This document shows, piece after piece, positions 56,250 through 64,000 of a stretch of DNA of 64,000 nucleotides. The notes under the pieces are model-generated. The model did not search any database. It had not been told where the DNA came from and saw nothing but the letters and a program-made list of their open reading frames with translations. Both the position numbers and the translations under genes were made by a program. The stretch's first letter is position 1. The number at the start of each line of letters is the position of its first letter. This DNA is from Tubiluchus corallicola. Lineage: Eukaryota > Priapulida > Priapulimorpha > Priapulimorphida > Tubiluchidae. The stretch spans positions 310,001 through 374,000 of the forward strand of contig JAQGDQ010000123.1 of NCBI GenBank assembly GCA_030141605.1, read 5' to 3'.

Positions 56250-59200
56250 CTAGATAAAAACAAAGCAAGGAAATCTGTAAAAAAAAACGACCTGAGACAA
56301 ATGAAATATTTGCGACAGAATTTCTTCATCAAGATGGATATAAAAATCAAGACTTAGACAACTTAATTCTCCGCACCAATTTAAAAGCTTAAAGGAAGTA
56401 TTATCTATCAACATAAAAACTGGAACAATAAATGAAAGATGAAAATAAAACAGCAAAATACTTTTGAAATTTTATGCACACAATTGATAAGAACATCTCA
56501 TAGTTCTAAGAGTTTCAGGACAAAATCGCATTCTAAAAATATCTCTGTCGTTGGGTATACACTTTTGTTTGCTCTACTAAAGAGTCCCATGAAGCAGGTA
56601 TGCTCTACTTAGAATAGTTTAAATGGTTTCAGGTGTTTGAGCTAATACAGTAGAAAATGACAACCCCATTATTAGCAGTTTCATTTACGGAAAGGGGTGA
56701 CAAGAGATTACTAACACAAGTGTAATGTTCAGTGGATGCACGTGCATGTAATATGTAAGTTTTACTGTAATATGTAATATGCAAGTATAACAGGCTATGC
56801 CATCACAAACACCGTGACAAAACAAGATTCTAATGTATATGAAATTCAAGAAACTAGGCGCAAGGCAAAAATTTTGCCACAAGCGCAATGTAAAAGTGAA
56901 TGATTGGAAGTCAATCGAGTTTGACTGAAACCATGCTGTCACTAGCTTATTTTTAATAGCAAACATTCTTAATCATGTTTCTATGCTTCATTCGTATAAG
57001 AACAAAAAGCCAATGTCGTGCTCTGTATAAAACTGCATACATACTTGTTAAACACGACTGCCTCGTCTATTCCAGCTTCTCGGCACTTCTCTCGCCAAAG
57101 TAGATTATCCTCGGCTAACACACGCCAATAACGACATGTCTGAGCCGCATGTAAAAGTGACCGAGGCTCCAAAAACGACAACACGTACAGGGCAAGCTAA
57201 AAAGGTCAACATTATGTTATGCATTAATTTCACTCTGTATCATTATCTATTAACTATTACTGATCTATTAATTATTACTGACTGTAAGCAGTTAGTTTTT
57301 CAACAGCAAACACAACTTATCTAAGCATAATAGTCTTATAATTTTCCAAAGTTCAAAAAAATTTAAGCAATTTTGGAAAAATGGCCCGCAGGCATTAAAT
57401 TTTATATGAAAATGAATGAATGAATGTCTCTGTCGTGAGTGTAAAACTTAAATGAGCCATGGTCAATAAATTGCGACAGCAAATTGCAGACTATTTTTCT
57501 AAAACGAACCAGAAAGTTTACAAAAAAGCTAAAACAAAAGAATATTTACACGGTTTTCCTCTCTCGTTCAAATGACTAATTATGATGCATTAGGTGAAAT
57601 TGCAATGCACAAATGCTGGTCATTTCCAAGTTTTTTTTAAATATTAGGAGTACACAATAATTAACATTAGCAACTACAAATAGTGCATGAAAAACTATTA
57701 GCTTAGAGCAGTGGTTCTTAACCTGGATTCGATCGAACCCTAGGGGTTCGGTGAGTCGATCTCAGGGGTTCAGCAGAGTGGCCAAGGTGAAGCCATGCAT
57801 ATCTGAACTGGTCTCTCAAAGGCAACAGCAGAAGTCACACTGATTTGCAGGTATGTAATTTGTTGTGAGTTTATGCATTGTGTTGGTTTTGTTCTTTGAA
57901 TAAGGTGATGTTCATGCACGGCTCATTTTGTGTACCAGTAAAAAACATATCTATGTCTTGAATTTGAAAAAAATCATATTTTATTTTTCACTAAAGAAGG
58001 GTTCGGTGAATGCGCATATGAAACTGGTGGGGTTCGGTACCTCCAACAAGGTTAAGAACCACTGGCTTAGAGGCATACCAACTCCTGTTAGTTCAACAGC
58101 AATTCAACTAGATGGCAGAATCAGTGCTCTAAACTTTGGTGTTGACCATAAAATGTGCATAAAATGGCAACAGAACTGACAAGTAAGAGGAAGCATTATA
58201 AGCTAGTGCTCTTACAAATTACCATTTCTGACGCAGCAAAAATTTGTATCAAAACTCAAATTATGTGAATATTAGAATTACTTGTTAACCTAAGAAATAT
58301 GTTAACATGAGAAATGAAAAACAGTTAATTACCTCTTTTGGCAATAAGCTGATAAAATCCCTCTGAAATTGTGGCTCAATAACAGTCATGATATGTCGTA
58401 CCTGTGTTGGCTCACATAATTCTATTAGTTGATCTAACGCTAGCAAGCGCTCAGCATTACTCCATGACTAAAAGTAAATACAAAAAATATTTAGCTCTTA
58501 CAATAAAGAAATCATCACCTTCGTAAAAGAATCAAGAGACTACATTTTTTCAGATTCAGATGACCACAAGCTTTCTCAAACATACAACTTTATCTACACA
58601 CAACGATTAACTATGAGCAATTTTTTTCCATTTCTAAATTTGCGATCAGTATGAATCTCAAAGTAAACTGACCTGAAATACTTTTAGCCACTCGTTCATC
58701 TCCACTGGTGGATTAGATTTGGACGGGATGCGTCGTCGTGGCGTTAATGAGGCAGATGTAGCGCCTGTTGGTAAACCAAAAGCCTGATGACGGTCTGCCA
58801 TCACTCCCTCTTGTGGTGGGTAATGATAACTAGCTGACCTGAAATTTTCGTTTAAAAACGCAGTAATATTGCTGAATTTAAACTGGCACTTAGCGGACTC
58901 CTACTTTTCTTTAAAATGAAAGGTAGCAATTTTGCTATAAAAATACGTATAAGATACGACTGTACCACACTTACTGGGAATAGAACGGTGGTAGGCTATC
59001 GCTAAATTGGCACATTTTTCTGGTGGAAGAAGAATTCGGTGTTCCAGTTGGGGAATCGCCCGACTTGCGCTTGATCTTGGCAGCACAGTTCTCTGTGGTA
59101 GGCTCATCACGTTCTGACTTTCTTTTTGACTAAAAGAAAATATTTAAAATTAATTTAAACAACCAAAATAAATGAATATTTATGTACAAATGTACATAAA

Positions 59201-59288
59201 ATGCAGCGGAAATGGCAAAGTATAATTTTAAACACCTGAAATGAAACTCAAGCAATGACTAATGGAACGTTACCTTGCCAGGTGTCAT
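52124..59288 (-). CDS. FBXW7: FBXW7/Fbw7/archipelago-type F-box and WD40 protein, 12 coding exons
   Basis: Substrate receptor of SCF ubiquitin ligases that targets phosphorylated cyclin E, MYC and NOTCH-type substrates. Exons on the complement: 59274-59288, 58975-59129, 58673-58838, 58333-58467, 57045-57196, 56141-56249, 55626-55739, 55191-55372, 54575-54800, 53817-54027, 53166-53337, 52124-52220. All phases agree, giving 577 aa. The N-terminus is [14 protein letters not shown] with two basic nuclear-localisation-like clusters. The dimerisation segment is at about 103-150 ([20 protein letters not shown]), the F-box at 149-195 ([20 protein letters not shown]), and eight WD40 blades follow from 245. 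Arg335, Arg349 and Arg375 match human Arg465, Arg479 and Arg505, which grip the phosphodegron, so binding should be conserved. The ATG has an in-frame TAA 36 nt upstream. The length is near the short vertebrate isoforms; alternative first exons upstream are possible. Confidence 0.97.
52221..54574 (-). other. FBXW7 introns 9-11
   Basis: Introns 52221-53165, 53338-53816 and 54028-54574 are GT-AG and AT-rich. No mobile element, RNA gene or additional exon was recognised in them. Confidence 0.7.
54944..55138. mobile_element. Small MITE with AGTCAAACCTC ends and an internal perfect hairpin
   Basis: The left end AGTCAAACCTC and the right end GAGGTTTGACT are perfect inverted repeats 195 bp apart. 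The element lies in the FBXW7 intron 54801-55190. Near its right end a 16-bp perfect stem (GGCATTACAAAAGGAG) with a 5-nt loop spans 55087-55123. Termini of the CAGTCAAACC type are seen in Tc1/mariner-like elements, but a clean TA duplication is not visible. Confidence 0.75.
55740..57044 (-). other. FBXW7 introns 5 and 6
   Basis: Introns 55740-56140 and 56250-57044. AT-rich with no recognisable repeats or RNA genes. Open frames extending from the flanking exons into them stop quickly. Confidence 0.7.
57197..58332 (-). other. FBXW7 intron 4 with a hAT MITE
   Basis: GT-AG intron interrupting the F-box after LLPKE. It holds the hAT element at 57709-58064. The rest is plain AT-rich sequence. Confidence 0.8.
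57709..58064. mobile_element. hAT-superfamily MITE with perfect 8-bp target-site duplication
   Basis: It begins CAGTGGTTCTTAACCT and ends with its exact reverse complement AGGTTAAGAACCACTG. The flanks are GCTTAGAG at 57701-57708 and GCTTAGAG at 58065-58072. The 8-bp duplication and CAGTG-G ends are diagnostic of hAT. The 356-bp interior has GGGGTTCGGT motifs near both ends and no transposase. Confidence 0.92.
58333..59288 (-). CDS. FBXW7: FBXW7 exons 1-4: N-terminus, dimerisation domain, start of F-box
   Basis: The first coding exon (59274-59288) carries only MTPGK, a five-codon exon joined in phase 0 to SKRKSERDE. Exons 2 and 3 are Ser/Thr/Pro-rich and poorly conserved, with basic clusters ([14 protein letters not shown] and [10 protein letters not shown]). 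Exon 4 (58333-58467) returns to high conservation with the D-domain and [10 protein letters not shown]. Placing exons 1-3 rests on phase, splice consensus and the Q|SASYHYPP and FQ|SWSNAE junctions. Confidence 0.88.
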
Positions 59289-59644
59289 TCTGTTTTTTCT
59301 AAGTCCTGACAATGCAGTCAAATATTAGCAATCACTTTCATGGAATACGTATAATCTTAAAAGTAATCCAATGACATAAAACCAAAATAAACAAAAAAAA
59401 CCAACATTTTTCATTTGTCTACTTTTTAATTAAACCTGTAAATGTAGCACAGAAAACAAAGAAAAGATAAATTTCCAGGAAAGTGTGTATTCTTACAAGA
59501 AATCAATCAAATATCGTAAAAACACAAACAAAGAAAGTAAGAAATAACTAGAGAGTCATTATGTCTGAGATAACAGCACTACGAATGTCAGAATTTCTTA
59601 AATGCATGAAGCATACTAAATTCAAGAAATAATCATAAAGAAGT

Positions 59645-60101
59645 CACAGTGCCCTTTGAATCTCAAAAACTTTTATTTTTCCAGAAGCTTTCATTCCGTC
59701 ACGGACTACATGTAAAGTGTAAGTATACAATGACATTAAAATAGAGGATACAAAGTTCATTAAGAAGGCTTTATTTCATGATCTATTCTAGGCCATACAA
59801 GTAGCTTCAGGTATGTTTGTCAGCAGTTTCATTTTGATCTTGATTTTTTTTATTAATTAGAAATTGTAATGTTTTTTCTAAATAAGTTTTTAATACAGCT
59901 TCCCAATGATTTTTTTTTCTATTTTAGTTTTTAATACAGCTTCTTAATGAATTTTGTATCCCTTATTTTAATGCCATTGTATACTTACACTTTACATGTA
60001 GTTTTATCTATAATTTTTATGATTTTTTAAATTGTTGTATCTCTACCAAGCACAAATGCACCAGGGAAAATAATTTTTTTTGAGACTTAAAGGGCACTTT
60101 G
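59645..60101. mobile_element. Element with long two-part inverted repeats
   Basis: The outer arms CACAGTGCCCTTTGAATCTC and the reverse complement of the far end (CAAAGTGCCCTTTAAGTCTC) pair for about 45 bp. Inner arms of about 64 bp (59706-59771 and 59938-60001, starting CTACATGTAAAGTGTAAG) pair with few mismatches. The centre holds a direct repeat of GTTTTTAATACAGCTTC. No open frame and no certain target duplication. Confidence 0.75.
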
Positions 60102-60470
60102 TCTTCTTCAAGCTAAATTTAAGAAAGTTCAATGTTGCGTTAAAATTGTAAGACAGGAGTAAAACCAGTTACTGAGTGAGTAGCACGTTGGATTAAGGAG
60201 TCACCACTAGTGAAGGTGGATCCTAGTGAAGGGGCAGGTAGAGCATCATGAGTGATGACCCCAAAAATTATAATTAAAAAAAACTTTTTCTTTTTCAGGG
60301 AAATCTCAGCCTGAAAGCAGTAATTAGCGAGTTAAAAAGAATCATAATGTTTGTAATCAAACTCCAAACTCATAGATAAATTTTAAATGTCATCAAATTA
60401 GTTGGCTCTCAACTCAATAATAGATTTTTACACATTGAAATGTGATAACCCAATGAATAAATAAATACTA

Positions 60471-60520
60471 ATGATGATGATGATGATGATGACAACGACG
60501 ACGACAACAACAACAATAAT
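60471..60520. repeat. Trinucleotide microsatellite (GAT)n-(GAC)n-(AAC)n
   Basis: Six or more GAT units pass into GAC and then AAC/AAT units in the same register, consistent with a trinucleotide repeat decaying by point mutation. Confidence 0.9.
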
Positions 60521-63500
60521 AGTTGATTAACTGAACAACAAAAGTGTGAAAAAATTGTGAGTCAACCAGGCAATTAGCAAGTTTACTTTTATTTCAATTG
60601 GTTAAATCTTGTGCAAGTAAAATAAGATACGTACAGAAATCCATGCTAAAAATTAATGATAGTTTAATTAATTAGTTATTAATGTGACATTCATTAGTTC
60701 TTGAGAGTTTTGGTTGCAAATGCTGCAATTAATTAAATTCATGAGCTCTGCTAAAACATTCAAATTTTCTTATTTCTATGATCAAATTGATAGAAAAACA
60801 GCAAAGCTGTGTTAACGTAATTTGTGATTGATGAGGCAAATTACTGAAACATTGGCGTGTGGTTAAAAATCAGTCATGGTGATTGTTAATTTGACATTTT
60901 GTCAAGTTTTCAGAAATTTGAAAAAGAGTTCCAAAAAATGCTTTACAAATAAATAGTTTCAGATACTGAGCTTCTATAAATGGCTTTTGCATGACAAACC
61001 TCCCACACAATTTACTTAAAATTTTACTGAATATCATATACAAACAACTAGTGCTTTAGAAAGAGAAAGGAACAGAGCTACAAGATGTCCTCTTTCAAAA
61101 ACATCATACAGTGTGGGTTAAGCAATTGTATAATTCCTTGTCGTTGACTTTTCTCTTGAATATTCTACTAAAAAATATTTTAATGTCCAATATAATAATT
61201 ATTTAAAGCAAACTTATTATTTCTATAGCAGACTTAGTGAAGTATTTGAGACGGGGTAGCAAAAGACAGCGGAGAGCCGTCATTGATTGTTCAGTACTGC
61301 ATGGACGTTTATTAGGTACTTTACATAATTTACATACTTTACTCATATACTTGTTCATGCCTTTGTTAATGAGTACAATACTTGTTGGCACACACTTTAA
61401 TTATGTGTAAAACGATAACAATTCCACGATTATGTGTAAAACGTTTTTGCAGGACGTTTGTTTGTCAATTTTAATAACAATATTGCTGCACACAGCGCTC
61501 ACTCGAAAAATTGTGACTACTAACGAGTGTTATTACCACTTACAATGAGCTATTTATTAAGCATAATAATTCCTGTATGCATCATTATACATTTTGGTAT
61601 GCCATTTTGTTATTAGTGTTACGTATCATTGAATGTACATTGCTTTTTGTGACAAATAATAATAAATCTAGAAACAAAGCGGTTTAGCTTTTACAAAATG
61701 CCAATGTATCACCTTAAGAAGCAATTGGTTAAATTAAATTCGGTGTAACTCAAACAGTCTAGAACAGTGTGACAAAAGCTGGCGATAAAAGCCTGACCTA
61801 CAGTGCAAAAACAATTACGTGCGTCATCAATTTTACAAATTGTTACACTACTTGACATCAATGACACCTTTGGTAACAGCGTCTCGCCCAAATTTTCTTA
61901 CAAAGCGCACGCTACTGAATTCAAGGTGTTATATCAACAATCAACGCACAGTCAAATGGTCGCGAGTTCGAGACACTTGCTGGCTGTTCTTATATATAGT
62001 TTCCCTTTTAGGCTAGCCGGCTTACTGATTGGCATTACAATATCCTGGCGCGTCTATGAGGAAAGGAGGCACCTGAGATGAGCAGTGAAAGAGCTTATCA
62101 GTATGCTAAGACAGGAGCGCCGGCACAGTAAATAAATGAATGGGCCCAATAAATGAAAGAGGCCAGCGATAAAGTAGTAAAAATTGCACGAACACGTACG
62201 CATGTTTAACACAAAAAACATAATGCCTTATTGTTGCTTAGCAACTATTTTTGTTTTTAATGTTCTTGTTTCACACCGGTATATACTGTTTTAACACTTC
62301 TTATGTAATTTCCTGCTGATAATACCGCTAGAGTGAAAGCTTCTGAAATAATATAATGCTAGAAATGAGAGGTATAAGTTTTGCAAAAAAAAAATGGCAA
62401 AATGGCCATTTTTGGAGGCTTTTCGCCCCCGTTCCTCCCCTATATACCACTGAAATTATATATATGGTCATTGAGACTATAATGGGCATTATGTTTTTTA
62501 TGTTAAAGATGACAAGTCCCATATTTTAAACGTATGGATACTTACCATTCGTAGTATATGGATGTAAATTATAAAAAAAAACTGTAGTAGTACAGTAGAC
62601 GCTAAAAACCGTCTAAATTTCAATAGTATGTGTAAGAATAGGACGCAAAAATTTTTTGACATAGTATTCATTTTGTCAACACGTTACATCAACGCATGCC
62701 TACATGCCTATAATATAACAGCAGCACATTACTTGAAGTTTTCCAAACGCTAGACGGATATGGGTAACACAAAATTAACAGACATTACGTCGTCGTCGAT
62801 AATGGTAGAGACACTGAACAGTAATGAATGAATCTCTATTATTAACTCCCTACATAGGCAGATTTTGATGAAAACAAAAAAAGGAAGCAATTCCTTAGAT
62901 GGATCAAAAGTGAAGCCAAAAAAAATATTAGCGAATAAAGAAAAGGCACAGTATAAATAGAAATACATGTGTGTCGAAAAAAACTTCATAAAGTAAACAA
63001 GAGCTATGAATTACAATCGTCATAATCACTGGCTATTTAATTGACACGTTTTTCCTCATGAAGTGCACAAAGGAGTTGCAGAAGACTAGTAACCAAAAAG
63101 GCTAAAAAATGGGCTAGTAATGTAAGAACAACTGACAGAGAAAAACAGCGAAAAAAAGATAATATGGGACACAAGGGGGAAGGATAGAACATATTGTCAT
63201 CATCGCTATCGTCATCGTCATGGTCACCATCATCATCATCGCATTGCCTCAACTTGTATTTTTATGATATTATACAATACATTGAATACCATCACTACTA
63301 TACAAAACTACTAATGTACAACCCCAGTACAAGTATGGTTAGATTTGCTTTTGTGAACAACTGATTTAAAGCAACAAACAATTTAAAAGCAGCAAAGTAA
63401 GAGAAGTAAGTGAGTTTACTTTATGTCAATTTACATTACATACGAATATGAGTATTAGCTTATAATGTATAAAGAAAATCTACTTAATAAGAGGTTGTTC

Positions 63501-64000
63501 CGTAAAGTTAAACAGATATTTCATATTACAAAAGTGAAGATACATGGGATCATTACCAACAATATCTCTTGCTTCTTCATTTGAAAATGTGAACATCTTT
63601 ACTCTCTTTATAATAATTACACAAGTCGAAGGACGGAGAAGCACTGATTAGTTTCACTGTTAAATCAATATTCATTAAATGATAAATAAACAACACATGC
63701 CATGATGCCCGTACATCTTTATTGAACTGCACAGCAATTTGTAACTGATAAATCAATTTTTTGTAAAAAAAAACCTTGCCGCTATTTAGGAAGATTTACC
63801 GCTATTCCGTCTTTCTTGATAACTGAGGAGGACAGACCAAGAAAAAGAGAAAGAGAAACGGAAAAGAGCCAGAGAATGAAAAAGACACAGAAATAGGATC
63901 GCGAGAGAGAGAAAGAGACAGATCGTCGTTTGCTCCGAGTGTGTTCGGAATCAGACCAGCCGCCAATCAATACTTAATCAAAGGCCAAAAACAACAGTGC

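Larger units (their letters stand above)
59289..64000. other. Upstream flank of FBXW7, no gene recognised
   Basis: About 4.7 kb of AT-rich DNA. It contains the long inverted-repeat element (59645-60101), a (GAT)n/(GAC)n/(AAC)n run (60471-60520), a (CAT)n-rich patch (63197-63241) and a purine-rich patch (63832-63930). Promoter and 5' UTR exons of FBXW7 probably lie here, but I cannot place them. Short open frames are featureless. Confidence 0.65.

Noticed and set aside
60180-60260. Possible tRNA-derived SINE (GAGTGAGTAGCACG ... GGTGGATCC)
   Set aside because: The resemblance to A and B boxes is weak and there is no tail or target duplication.

Overview
This is an AT-rich, intron-rich animal (metazoan) nuclear DNA window. 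It carries five genes, four of them slow-evolving and readily recognised. CBP/p300 (with TAZ1, KIX, bromodomain, acetyltransferase, ZZ, TAZ2 and NCBD) and an FBXW7-type F-box/WD40 protein both point to a metazoan. Spliceosomal introns are short to medium (about 95 bp to 2.8 kb) and are loaded with small DNA transposons. Protein similarity to human is high, so this is not a fast-evolving lineage. The single combined CBP/p300 gene suggests an invertebrate, but the phylum cannot be fixed from sequence alone.

Layout. 1-20273 (+): the 3' part of CBP/p300, 28 exons, cut at its N-terminus by the window edge. 20274-24404: convergent intergenic DNA with one MITE. 24600-32161 (-): ribose-phosphate pyrophosphokinase (PRPS), 7 coding exons. 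32162-33730: a CA/CT microsatellite spacer. 33807-35758 (-): an unrecognised three-exon gene for a predicted single-pass type II membrane protein of 271 aa, with a TATA box. 35940-45850: about 10 kb of gene-poor DNA holding microsatellites, a solo LTR with a target-site duplication, two diverged segmental duplications, a minisatellite and a hammerhead/Penelope-like scrap. 46922-49933 (+): PSMD1 (26S proteasome Rpn2), whose coding region has no intron. 52124-59288 (-): FBXW7, 12 coding exons, tail to tail with PSMD1. 59289-64000: the upstream flank of FBXW7, with a long inverted-repeat element and no recognisable gene.

The exon models were checked by reading phase. The 28 CBP exons join into one frame of 2085 codons plus stop. 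PRPS gives exactly 318 aa from its conserved start. FBXW7 gives 577 aa. The neighbours do not form a pathway: a transcriptional coactivator, a nucleotide-synthesis enzyme, a proteasome subunit and an SCF ubiquitin-ligase receptor. PSMD1 and FBXW7 do both act in ubiquitin-proteasome degradation, but I see no evidence that their adjacency is functional.

I found no convincing new biological system. The items most worth a second look are: a pogo/Tigger-type MITE inside CBP that still has an intact 48-aa ORF ending in a textbook PCNA-binding (PIP) box; the orphan membrane-protein gene; the intronless PSMD1; a GC-AG intron in CBP; and several elements with clear terminal repeats and target-site duplications.
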